From NCBI GenBank assembly GCA_028703645.1, contig JAQVML010000009.1, forward strand, positions 1 to 11,618: a DNA stretch of 11,618 bases, given 5' to 3'. Position numbers and translations under genes: made by a program. The stretch comes from Eubacteriales bacterium. GTDB taxonomy: Bacteria > Bacillota > Clostridia > Christensenellales > CAG-138. Numbering within the stretch: the first letter of the stretch is position 1; every line of letters starts with the position of its first letter. Of this stretch, positions 1-6,393 are shown in pieces. The notes under the pieces were generated by a model. The model searched no databases. It was not told the origin of the DNA and was given only the letters and a program-made list of their open reading frames with translations.

Positions 1-418
1 GGTATAAAAAGCGGACATATTCGTTGGAACAATTATCATGTGGTGGGCGCGCTAAGCGAACGATGTCGTCCGCGTGTACCGTGCCGTCGTCATGATCCAC
101 CAGCGCATAACCCACGCCGGAGAGACGCGCGGGCGCTCCGCCTTCGTAGCTGATGATGTGGCTTCTCGCGCTTGCGATGATTTCGTCGCCCGCATGGGTA
201 CTGGCCATGATGGCTGCCTGATTTCCCATCGTTCCGGTGGGTACAAACAAGGCAGCCTCTTTACCGAGCCGTTGCGCCGCCAACGTTTCCAGTTGCTTGA
301 CGGTCGGGTCGTCGTCGAACACATCGTCTCCTACCGGCGCGTGTAGGATGGCGTCGTACATTTCCGGGGTAGGTACGGTAACCGTATCGCTGCGCAGATC
401 GATGAAGCGTTCCATCAT
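1..418 (-). CDS. L-threonine aldolase, N-terminal part (cut by window edge)
   Basis: Likely low-specificity L-threonine aldolase, a cytoplasmic PLP enzyme that splits threonine or allo-threonine to glycine and acetaldehyde. About 139 residues are visible. The family signature is clear: DLRSDTVT near residues 7-14, then GDDVFDDDPTV, then ALFVPTGTMGNQ, then SHIISYEGG, whose His is the residue that stacks on PLP in this family. The catalytic Lys lies beyond the left edge, so activity cannot be judged. Two ATG codons are in tandem (418 and 415); the upstream one is used here. An AAAGGTAAGGG stretch before it can serve as ribosome binding site and overlaps the stop of the preceding gene. Only 12 nt separate the two genes, so they are almost certainly co-transcribed. 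Related beta-hydroxy-amino-acid aldolases are the alternative. Confidence 0.9.
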   Translation of the reverse strand, partial: MMERFIDLRSDTVTVPTPEMYDAILHAPVGDDVFDDDPTVKQLETLAAQRLGKEAALFVPTGTMGNQAAIMASTHAGDEIIASARSHIISYEGGAPARLSGVGYALVDHDDGTVHADDIVRLARPPHDNCSNEYVRFLY

Positions 419-430
419 TGAGTTGAACCC

Positions 431-1582
431 TTACCTTTCGCGTTCCAGTTCTTCGAGAAGATCAAAGAAAACATCAATATCGCCTTTGTTGTTGTAATAA
501 TGAATGGAGAGGCGGCAGCGTCCAGGCCCTTGCGGCATGGCGTTAATATTGCGGCTTTGCAGAAACGCTCGCGTGATACAAAATCGCTCTGGATATACAA
601 TCGTCACGATGCCGGATCGATGCTCCGGTGAAAAATCTCCCAGTATGCGGCATTCCTTCAACTGCGCCGCGCGCTCATACGCATAATTCGCGAGAAAAAG
701 AATATAATCCTCGACATCCTGCTTGCCAAGGCGCTGATAGGCGTCTACGGTCGTTTTCAGTCCTTCCATAGCGCAGAAGTTCAGACCACCGCACTCAAAG
801 CGCCGCGCGTCCTGCGTCAACTCCAGCACCATCGGATCGTTATGCAGCTTGTCCACGGTACCGACCCAGCCGATCACGCTCTGCTTTAATTGGGGTAGTA
901 ACCGACTGCCGATATAGGCAAACCCCAACCCCAACAAGCATTGAAGCCACTTATATGTGGAGGTTGTGAGAAAATCGATCTGCATTTCCTCTACGTCTAT
1001 GTTCATAGCTCCGCAGGACTGTGTGGCGTCAACGCCAAACCAAATGTCCCTCTCCCGGCAGAAGCGCCCCAACTTCTTCAGATCATGGCGATAACCGGAT
1101 TCAAAGTCGACATGGCAGACCGTCAGCGCGCGCGTGTGCTCATCACACAGCACCATCAAATCCTCCGCCGAAACAGCGCCGTTACGTTCATGGGCGATAC
1201 GCGTTTCAATGCCATCCTGTTTCTTGTTAAACCAGGTGTAGGTCATGGCAAAATAGGCGCAGTCATAGGTGACCACATTATCTCCAGGGTGTAGTTCGAT
1301 TCCGTTGGAAAAGATGTTGAACAACTCCGAAGAGTTGACGCCGAAGAGAATTTCTCCGGGTTTGCAATGAAGCATCCGGGCGATTTTGACACGCAGATCA
1401 TCCGCGTCCGTCCACATAGCCGTCATTGCGATCACATCCAGGGCGAATACGTGGCGGTGCTGAATATACTGGCTCATCGCTTCGGCGGCATAGCTCGGGA
1501 TCAGGCCGTTTTGTGCGGAGTTGAGGAATGTATTGTATCCGAGTACCGGATAATACATACGCTGTGACTCAAACTTATTCAT
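431..1582 (-). CDS. Class V aminotransferase-fold PLP-dependent enzyme
   Basis: A 383-residue PLP enzyme of the class V (cysteine desulfurase/isopenicillin-N epimerase-like) fold. DATQS at 185-189 gives the Asp that contacts the PLP ring nitrogen. STYKWL at 208-213 supplies the Schiff-base Lys (K211). RRFECGGLNF near 261-270 matches the family's R-F-E-x-G-x-x-N segment. I see no RSGHHC-type catalytic cysteine loop, so a cysteine desulfurase is unlikely; an aminotransferase, epimerase or lyase remains possible. The protein is rich in Cys. The frame stays open to about 1906, but ATG 1582 is preferred: it is preceded by TCGGAGAT at good spacing, and the upstream extension runs through the hairpin and into the previous gene. 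It is followed 12 nt later by the threonine aldolase. The substrate is unknown. Confidence 0.88.
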   Translation of the reverse strand: MNKFESQRMYYPVLGYNTFLNSAQNGLIPSYAAEAMSQYIQHRHVFALDVIAMTAMWTDADDLRVKIARMLHCKPGEILFGVNSSELFNIFSNGIELHPGDNVVTYDCAYFAMTYTWFNKKQDGIETRIAHERNGAVSAEDLMVLCDEHTRALTVCHVDFESGYRHDLKKLGRFCRERDIWFGVDATQSCGAMNIDVEEMQIDFLTTSTYKWLQCLLGLGFAYIGSRLLPQLKQSVIGWVGTVDKLHNDPMVLELTQDARRFECGGLNFCAMEGLKTTVDAYQRLGKQDVEDYILFLANYAYERAAQLKECRILGDFSPEHRSGIVTIVYPERFCITRAFLQSRNINAMPQGPGRCRLSIHYYNNKGDIDVFFDLLEELERER

Positions 1583-1616
1583 AAGCGTATCTCCGATAAT
1601 AAAAATGATGGAATCA

Positions 1617-1622
1617 AATATA
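1617..1622 (-). promoter_or_regulatory. Possible -10 element upstream of the class V enzyme
   Basis: The minus strand reads TATATT (5 of 6 to TATAAT), which would start transcription near 1610, giving a leader of about 28 nt. No good -35 lies at 16-18 nt, and no TGTAA palindrome is present here. The gene may instead be reached by read-through from the HisC-like gene. Confidence 0.25.
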
Positions 1623-1676
1623 ACCCGGCTGCGGGAAGTTAGAAGACAAGGTGGCGGATGAGCGAATCTGTTTACT

Positions 1677-1704
1677 GGATTATTAGATTGTTGGATTGCT
1701 AGAT
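1677..1704. repeat. Imperfect 12-bp direct repeat
   Basis: GGATTATTAGAT (1677-1688) and GGATTGCTAGAT (1693-1704) are two near-copies separated by TGTT, in the gap between the class V gene and the HisC-like gene. No function can be assigned; slippage in AT-rich DNA is enough to explain it. Confidence 0.4.
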
Positions 1705-1721
1705 CTTTGTTTTGATAGAAG

Positions 1722-1748
1722 CAAGAGCCGCTAAAAAAGCGGCTCTTG
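1722..1748 (-). terminator. Hairpin after the HisC-like gene, probable weak terminator or processing site
   Basis: CAAGAGCCGC (1722-1731) and GCGGCTCTTG (1739-1748) form a perfect 10-bp GC-rich stem with a 7-nt loop, starting 6 nt past the HisC-like stop. On the minus strand the run of six U lies in the loop, and what follows the stem (CTTCTATCAAAAC) is not a U-tract. It may only partly terminate, letting some transcription through to the class V and aldolase genes. Confidence 0.6.
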
Positions 1749-1754
1749 AGCGAT

Positions 1755-2852
1755 TTACTTTCGAATACCGGCGATGATTTCACGCATGGCTTTGCAGACG
1801 AAACGATCTTCTTCCGGGGTACCGAGTGAAATGCGGTTCTTTTTGAAGTTTCCGCGAATGATGATGCCATAATCCAGCATTCGGTCAGCGAACCATTGCA
1901 CGTCACACATCGGGTCGAAGTAGATGAAGTTTGCGTGGGACGGCCAAATGCGGAATCCCAACTCTTCCATGCAACTCACGAGAATGTGGCGACTTTCCCG
2001 AACGCCGTCGCGGGTCATATTTTGGAATTCCAGATCGTCCAGCGCAGCTTCCGCTCCATATAAGCCCATGCGGCTGCAGCAGAAACCCGTGGAATCCCGC
2101 TGAAGGTAGTCCACGATTTCGCGATTGGACATGAGATAGCCCATGCGGGCACCGGCCATGCCATACAGCTTGGAGAAGGTGCGAACCACGATGAGATTCA
2201 CGTCGTCACAGATCGCATCCACCATGGTGCGATAGTTGGGATCTTCCACAAAATCGATATATGCTTCGTCGACAACCAGCAGCACATGCTCCGGAAGCTT
2301 CTTTTGGAAGGTGTGCAGCGCATCGGAATCGATCAGCGTTCCGGTGGGATTATTGGGGTTACAAAGGTAGATTGCTTTTGTCTTCGGGGTTATGGCGGCA
2401 AGCACCTGATCAAAATCGGGAACCAGGGTATCCTCGCTCATAGGCACTTCCACCAGCTTACCACGGCAACGCTTGATGTAGTTATAGTAGCTGGGATAGG
2501 TGGGCGGAGTGAGAATGATCTCATCGCCGGGATGAATGAATACCTCGGAGATGAAGCCCAAACCTGCCGTTGCACCCTCGGTCACCATGATTTCTTCTGG
2601 CGTTAAGCCGTGTTTGGCGGCGAGCTTGATGCGCAGCGCCTGCGCGCGTACGTCGGGATAACGGTTGGAATAGGGGGCCTGCGCTTTCATTGCTTCGCAA
2701 GCCATGGGAGAGGTGCCAAACGGGTTTTCGTTGGTAGCAAGCTGCAACAGCTTGGTTACGCCCGGACGCATGGTTTTGCTCTGCTCATCGGCGCCGACGA
2801 CATACGGCGGTGCTTCTTTTACAAATTCGCTGACTAGTTTTTCTGCGGACAT
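1755..2852 (-). CDS. HisC-like class I/II aminotransferase
   Basis: A 365-residue PLP-dependent aminotransferase of fold type I resembling histidinol-phosphate aminotransferase, at the family's usual length. Visible in order: RYPD (64-67), NPNNPTG (165-171, PLP-contacting Asn), VDEAYIDF (194-201, Asp to the ring nitrogen and Tyr to the phenolic oxygen), RTFSKLYGMAGARMGY with Schiff-base Lys K228 and phosphate-binding Arg R236, and RISLGT with R340, which binds the substrate carboxylate. ATG 2852 is chosen over ATG 2867 because GGGAGG lies 7 nt before it. No other histidine-biosynthesis gene is in the window, and the neighbours are the antiporter, RidA and other PLP enzymes, so a catabolic or specialised substrate seems more likely than histidinol phosphate. 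That is inference. A TGTAA-type operator lies about 100 bp upstream. Confidence 0.9.
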   Translation of the reverse strand: MSAEKLVSEFVKEAPPYVVGADEQSKTMRPGVTKLLQLATNENPFGTSPMACEAMKAQAPYSNRYPDVRAQALRIKLAAKHGLTPEEIMVTEGATAGLGFISEVFIHPGDEIILTPPTYPSYYNYIKRCRGKLVEVPMSEDTLVPDFDQVLAAITPKTKAIYLCNPNNPTGTLIDSDALHTFQKKLPEHVLLVVDEAYIDFVEDPNYRTMVDAICDDVNLIVVRTFSKLYGMAGARMGYLMSNREIVDYLQRDSTGFCCSRMGLYGAEAALDDLEFQNMTRDGVRESRHILVSCMEELGFRIWPSHANFIYFDPMCDVQWFADRMLDYGIIIRGNFKKNRISLGTPEEDRFVCKAMREIIAGIRK

Positions 2853-2947
2853 TTTTCTGCCTCCCACATATGGTTTTTTAATGAAATGAAATGGTGGTAC
2901 AGGGATGATTTGTTCATTTCACTCTATCATGCGGGGGACAAAATTAC

Positions 2948-2963
2948 TGTAAATCGCTTTACA
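2948..2963 (-). promoter_or_regulatory. CRP/FNR-type operator A with class II promoter, HisC-like gene
   Basis: TGTAAATCGCTTTACA on the plus strand is a perfect inverted repeat (TGTAAA-N4-TTTACA) centred at 2955.5. On the minus strand an extended -10, TGA-TAGAGT, occupies 2929-2921 and predicts a start near 2914. That places the operator centre at -41.5, the class II activation position, overlapping where a -35 would be. The leader to ATG 2852 would be about 62 nt. Its presumed ligand is the regulator encoded at 3076-3783. Confidence 0.65.
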
Positions 2964-2988
2964 AAAACGCCCAAATTGGGCGTTTTTG
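2962..2988 (-). terminator. Rho-independent terminator of the CRP/FNR regulator gene
   Basis: The stem AAAAACGCCC/GGGCGTTTTT has a 5-nt loop. The whole 27 bp is an exact palindrome apart from its central base, so it can act in both directions. On the minus strand the stem ends in GCGTTTTTG, a short U-run. It lies about 90 nt past the regulator stop and overlaps operator A by two bases, insulating the HisC-like promoter from upstream read-through. Confidence 0.8.
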
Positions 2989-3006
2989 CGGATATATCAT
3001 ATCTGT

Positions 3007-3041
3007 AAAATAAACGCGCGCAACGTCAATCCGTTTATTTT
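3007..3041 (-). repeat. 10-bp AT-rich inverted repeat downstream of the regulator
   Basis: AAAATAAACG (3007-3016) and CGTTTATTTT (3032-3041) are perfect complements around a 15-nt spacer, 35 nt after the regulator stop. On the minus strand the second arm ends in TTTATTTT, so it could be an additional weak terminator or a 3'-end structure. A protein site is less likely given the long spacer. Confidence 0.4.
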
Positions 3042-3075
3042 CGCAAAGCGTTAAAACAATACGGATCAACCTTTT

Positions 3076-3783
3076 TTACAACTCAATTGCAGCGGGGCTA
3101 TTCAGTCTATCGCGCAGTTTCTCAATATCCAGCACCATATAGGTTCCCGCTTTTTTTAGAAGAACATTGTCCTTGATCAACCCGGAAATCACGTTGGAGA
3201 CGCAAACACGGCTCAGTCCCGAAGCATCCGCAATATCCTGATGGGTGAAGCGCAGATGCAAAATCTGCTGCGTGCCCTGCTGATAGGAGTATTGATCCGC
3301 CATGTGCATGAGATAAAAGCACACGCGGCTTTCGCTGCGCTGAAAGCTCATCAGTTCGATCTGTGTGAGCAACATCCGGTTGATTTTATTGCTTTGTGCC
3401 AGCATATTGTAGATAACGTCATAGTCTGAATTGATCTTTTCCTGAACGAGCGCTTTTGGAATGATATAGATGGAAGCACCTTCGTCGCTGATGACTTGTG
3501 CCTGACAGGAGTTGGGATTTTGATCAAACAGGGTTTGGTGACCAAACATGCATTCATCGTTTAAGATGACGGCGATTCGCATACCCCCGCTTGGCGTACA
3601 CAGACACATGGCGACTCTGCCATGTTGAACGATAAACACATCATCGCAGAATTCCTGTTGATTGTAGAGAATATACCCCTTGGGGAAATGCTTGCAAACC
3701 TGTCCGCTTGTGAGAGAAGGCCAAGACAAGCCTTTCATTTCCACCCACGGTGAATCTTCCTGATAAAAGATACGATCAGTCAT
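3076..3783 (-). CDS. CRP/FNR-family transcriptional regulator (non-cAMP type)
   Basis: A 235-residue protein with an N-terminal cyclic-nucleotide-type beta-roll (about 25-115), a dimerisation helix (about 115-150) and a C-terminal winged helix (about 170-220). The helix-turn-helix reads HQDIADASGLSRVCVSNVI (181-199). Aligned with E. coli CRP, the key contacts R180, E181 and R185 become R192, V193 and N197. In the ligand pocket CRP's FIGELGLF becomes MFGHQTLF, so the cAMP-binding Glu72 is His82, and Arg82 aligns with Ser92; cAMP is therefore an unlikely effector. Eight Cys (30, 46, 60, 62, 78, 93, 155, 194) leave a redox or metal role open, but their spacing is not that of FNR. GGAGGG precedes ATG 3783 by 9 nt. 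It is probably the activator of the TGTAA palindromes upstream of three neighbouring genes. Confidence 0.9.
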   Translation of the reverse strand: MTDRIFYQEDSPWVEMKGLSWPSLTSGQVCKHFPKGYILYNQQEFCDDVFIVQHGRVAMCLCTPSGGMRIAVILNDECMFGHQTLFDQNPNSCQAQVISDEGASIYIIPKALVQEKINSDYDVIYNMLAQSNKINRMLLTQIELMSFQRSESRVCFYLMHMADQYSYQQGTQQILHLRFTHQDIADASGLSRVCVSNVISGLIKDNVLLKKAGTYMVLDIEKLRDRLNSPAAIEL

Positions 3784-3844
3784 AATGATAATCCCTCCGC
3801 ATCGACTGCATATCGACGACGCTCGACAATTCGAGGTAACAGGA

Positions 3845-3863
3845 TGTTATGAAATAAATAACA
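3845..3863. promoter_or_regulatory. Inverted repeat over the regulator's transcription start
   Basis: TGTTATGAAATAAATAACA is an exact TGTTAT-N7-ATAACA inverted repeat. A further TAACA arm (3837-3841) pairs with the left TGTTA arm across GGA. It covers the predicted start site (about 3856) and touches the -10, where a bound protein would block transcription. The arms and spacing differ from the TGTAA-N6-TTACA sites, so autorepression by the same regulator is only a possibility. Confidence 0.35.
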
Positions 3864-3891
3864 TTATGATCGGTAGTTGTGCGTTTTGCAA
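3863..3891 (-). promoter_or_regulatory. Sigma-70-type promoter of the CRP/FNR regulator
   Basis: On the minus strand TTGCAA (3891-3886, 4 of 6) is followed after exactly 17 nt by CATAAT (3868-3863, 5 of 6). The predicted start is near 3856, leaving a leader of about 73 nt before ATG 3783. Unlike the three target promoters, it has a usable -35 and no TGTAA palindrome. Confidence 0.55.
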
Positions 3892-4049
3892 CGAGAAACA
3901 TTTTCGTGTATGCGTTCGATAGCCTACACGTCGAGCCTTTTTAATGCCCGTGACAGTCGAAAGTTCAATTTCACAAAGATAATAATCGTAGTGCTATTAA
4001 AGTAAACAGATAACACGTCTTTTGTAAACTTTTGAGATTCATACGCTTT

Positions 4050-4090
4050 GTGCCCCATCACCGAATTGGTTCTTTCCGGTGATGGGGCAC
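4050..4090 (-). terminator. 14-bp GC-rich hairpin after the antiporter gene
   Basis: GTGCCCCATCACCG (4050-4063) and CGGTGATGGGGCAC (4077-4090) form a perfect 14-bp stem with a 13-nt loop, 73 nt past the antiporter stop. On the minus strand the stem is followed by AAAGCGTATG, with no U-tract. It is placed as a terminator, but could equally be an mRNA 3'-end stabiliser. Confidence 0.55.
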
Positions 4091-4163
4091 TGTTCATGAA
4101 GTTGTCAGGAAATGTTTCGCTTTATATGATGATTTTTCACATGAAATCGGGTTCGAGTTGCTC

Positions 4164-5636
4164 TTACTCTTTCTCCGCTTCGGCAAGCGTCTTGACTTCT
4201 TTACCCCCGGGGCCTTCAAACCTACGGCCCCAGCCCGTGATGACGGCAAAGGTCAACACGATGAAGAGCAGCCAGCAGTGGAAGGTGGCACCCGCTAGTG
4301 CGACGGGGTTGATTTCAGACACGAAGCTATAGGTGCCCATCAAGCCCTGAACACAGGAGATGGCGATAAAGATAAACGCACTGGTCACTGGAATGATGAC
4401 CGGGAGAGTAGAGCCGAATCCGTCCATCAGGTTGGAACGGCGATAAGGGTGCAACTTTGCAGAGTGACCGATATCATCCGCCAGAGGACCCCACATGATG
4501 ATCGCGGGACCGTTTGCGGAGCCGAGGAAGACGGAGGTGATCATGAGACCGACGCCGATGATGGCTTCACTGCCGACAACAGATTTGTTCAGCTTGCTCT
4601 GCTTCAGCGCATGGACGAGCTTGTCCATCAAACCGCTGCCATAGAGAACCCCCATGATACCCGCGGTTGCAAGCAGGTAAGCGACGGTGCCGATCATGTT
4701 GTTAATGCCATCCATCAGGAAGCCACCCAACTGGCCACCTTCCATGGTCATGATATCGGCAGGCGTCATGATTCCCGACACCAAGCCGATGATGATACCA
4801 GAGATGATACCCCAGGTGCAGGCGATGTAAATGTTACGTTTTTTGAATGCAATTACCAGTAGAATGATGACCGGAATCAGCATGATTAGGCCCTTAGGAT
4901 TGCTATACTGAGCCAGAATGCTTTGCGCTTCGGCAGAATTGATGACCGAGTTGGAACCACCAAAGATCGCGAACAAAATCGTTGCGATTATTGCGGCGGT
5001 AAGGGCATATTTCAAGCGGGAGGAAACGACGCCGGCAATATCCGCGACGCCTTCTTTTCTCGTGTAGGTTTGCGTGGTTGCAGAGGCGATGGTGGTATCG
5101 GAGATCGGGCCGACATTATCGCCAAAGATCGCGCCGGAGAGGATTGCACCGGCGAGCAAAATGGGGTTTGCGCCCAACAGCAGTCCAGAGGGGTATAGAA
5201 TGGGGAATGCTGTGAACAGAGTGCCGATGGATGTACCCGTAGCCGTTGCGATGATGCAGGTTGCAATGAAGGTGAATGCCGTAAACATTCCGCCAGAAAG
5301 GCCCAACTTATCGCCCAGCCAAACAAAGCCTTCCGCGACACCGCCGCGGGTCATCAGCTTGCCGAACATACCGACGACAAGCAGGATACAGATCAGTTCG
5401 CAGATAACGGGAGAGGTGAGACCCTTGACAACGGCTTGCCAGTAGTTGCCCCAGTTCTTGGAGAAAAAGGAACCGATGATAAGTGCTACGAAGCCGCCCA
5501 TGCAGAGGTTCATCATGTCATATGTTTTATATACGACGAAGAACATGATACAACCAACGATGAAGATGAGCAGGGGCAGAAGCGCGAAGAGATTGGTGCC
5601 ATAAAACTCGACTTTTGGGTTATTCTTTTGTTCCAT
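4164..5636 (-). CDS. NhaC-family Na+/H+ (or substrate) antiporter
   Basis: A 490-residue inner-membrane protein with about 11-12 hydrophobic spans. It carries the family core: ATGTSIGTLFTAFPILYPSG (131-151) followed by ILSGAIFGDNVGPISDTTIAS (about 165-185), in which the G-D-N/K-x-x-P-x-S-D-T motif marks NhaC proteins. Members exchange Na+ and H+, and some (MleN type) couple this to organic acids such as malate and lactate, so it may import or export the amino- or keto-acid handled by the neighbouring enzymes; that is inference. AAGGAGAG precedes ATG 5636 by about 7 nt. The gene appears to be transcribed alone, with operator B and an extended -10 upstream and the 4050-4090 hairpin downstream. 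Confidence 0.9.
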   Translation of the reverse strand: MEQKNNPKVEFYGTNLFALLPLLIFIVGCIMFFVVYKTYDMMNLCMGGFVALIIGSFFSKNWGNYWQAVVKGLTSPVICELICILLVVGMFGKLMTRGGVAEGFVWLGDKLGLSGGMFTAFTFIATCIIATATGTSIGTLFTAFPILYPSGLLLGANPILLAGAILSGAIFGDNVGPISDTTIASATTQTYTRKEGVADIAGVVSSRLKYALTAAIIATILFAIFGGSNSVINSAEAQSILAQYSNPKGLIMLIPVIILLVIAFKKRNIYIACTWGIISGIIIGLVSGIMTPADIMTMEGGQLGGFLMDGINNMIGTVAYLLATAGIMGVLYGSGLMDKLVHALKQSKLNKSVVGSEAIIGVGLMITSVFLGSANGPAIIMWGPLADDIGHSAKLHPYRRSNLMDGFGSTLPVIIPVTSAFIFIAISCVQGLMGTYSFVSEINPVALAGATFHCWLLFIVLTFAVITGWGRRFEGPGGKEVKTLAEAEKE

Positions 5637-5724
5637 ATACGCTCTCCTTATTTAGAATTTTACAGACATGATTATCCCCATTGATAAGCATAATTTATAG
5701 TAGCAAACTGGCGAGCGGTGAGTA

Positions 5725-5740
5725 TGTAAACGAATTTACA
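5725..5740 (-). promoter_or_regulatory. CRP/FNR-type operator B with class II promoter, antiporter gene
   Basis: TGTAAACGAATTTACA on the plus strand is a perfect TGTAAA-N4-TTTACA repeat centred at 5732.5, 96.5 bp from ATG 5636. On the minus strand an extended -10, TGC-TACTAT (5705-5697), predicts a start near 5690, which puts the operator centre at -42.5. No separate -35 is seen, as expected for an activator-dependent promoter. An overlapping TATAAA (5699-5694) is an alternative -10, giving -45.5. Confidence 0.65.
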
Positions 5741-5860
5741 AACGAGCTTATTTCTTCATCAAAATGTCAAATTAAGCACACAATATACTAAAACTCTTGT
5801 ATTTTTTGGTTTTTCGCTCAGAAAATCTTGGAAAAATTGATTTAGAAACGTTCTTTTTGC

Positions 5861-5879
5861 GAAATCACTCTTTGATTTC
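5861..5879 (-). repeat. Small hairpin downstream of ridA
   Basis: GAAATC and GATTTC pair around a 7-nt loop, about 30 nt past the ridA stop. The stem is short and AT-rich and has no U-tract, so it is at best a weak ridA terminator. I see nothing stronger in the 5741-5907 stretch. Confidence 0.3.
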
Positions 5880-5907
5880 TGGAGGAAGATCGTGAATTCG
5901 ACGATTA

Positions 5908-6291
5908 TTACGATTCAGATAGAGCGACAGCTTCGATTTCGATAAGTGCGCCCAAGGGGATTTTCGCAATCTGTAGACAGGTTCTGGCGGGCTTTTCCCC
6001 GGTAAAGTAGGTTTTGTAGATTTCATTGACGATGGGAAAATCCGCAACGTCAGCCAGATAGATATTTACCTTTAGAACCTGTTCAAGGCTGCTACTTGCG
6101 GCGTACAGTACCGCCTGCAGGTTATCCAGCGCGCCGCGCGTTTGTGTCTCGATATCACTGCCCCCAAAGCACCCATTTTCCGCATCATAACCACACTGAC
6201 CGGAACAGAACACAAACCCACCGGCTTTTACGGCGGGAGACACCGGCGCGGGAGAGTGACTTACTGCAAGATGAATCGTTTCCTTCTTCAT
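5908..6291 (-). CDS. ridA: RidA/YjgF-family enamine/imine deaminase
   Basis: A 127-residue protein of the usual RidA length. RidA hydrolyses reactive enamine/imine intermediates released by PLP-dependent dehydratases and related enzymes, a natural partner for the three PLP enzymes nearby. VFCSGQCG (27-34) and the C-terminal signature PARTCLQIAKIPLGALIEIE (101-120) are canonical. They include the substrate-carboxylate Arg (R103, E. coli R105), the adjacent Cys (C105, E. coli C107) and E120. The active-site Tyr17 of E. coli RidA is Val17 here, so catalysis may differ or the protein may belong to a Rid subgroup. ATG 6291 is preferred to the in-frame TTG 6324 because it gives the normal length; its ribosome binding site (GAAAGAAG) is weak. 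Operator C lies about 110 bp upstream. Confidence 0.92.
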   Translation of the reverse strand: MKKETIHLAVSHSPAPVSPAVKAGGFVFCSGQCGYDAENGCFGGSDIETQTRGALDNLQAVLYAASSSLEQVLKVNIYLADVADFPIVNEIYKTYFTGEKPARTCLQIAKIPLGALIEIEAVALSES

Positions 6292-6329
6292 AATCAATCT
6301 TCTTTCCCAATCATTTTTCTTCAAGCGTC

Positions 6330-6335
6330 ATTATA
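6330..6335 (-). promoter_or_regulatory. Perfect -10 hexamer near ridA (alternative promoter)
   Basis: The minus strand reads TATAAT at 6335-6330, with no acceptable -35 at 16-18 nt. It would start transcription near 6323, about 32 nt before ATG 6291. If this is the true ridA promoter, operator C would be centred near -78.5, which is not a standard activator position. Confidence 0.35.
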
Positions 6336-6393
6336 ACGCGAGGCGTCTTTTAATCATACAATGTTAAAATACAGTCTCTACGGCTAGTCCTTC

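Larger units (their letters stand above)
3784..4163. other. Regulatory gap between regulator and antiporter genes
   Basis: No gene is seen in these 380 bases. They hold the regulator's promoter, an inverted repeat over its start site, a small leader inverted repeat (CTCGA-CAAT-TCGAG at 3822-3835) and the long hairpin after the antiporter gene. The remaining AT-rich stretch, about 3900-4049, shows nothing I can name; it includes a lone TGTAAAC half-site near 4022. Confidence 0.6.

Noticed and set aside
1583..1906. Upstream extension of the class V enzyme frame
   Set aside because: The extension overlaps the HisC-like gene and its hairpin; the family N-terminus and ribosome binding site support ATG 1582.
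4020..4034. Further TGTAAA half-site near 4022
   Set aside because: There is no TTACA partner at the right spacing and no promoter or start codon within reach.
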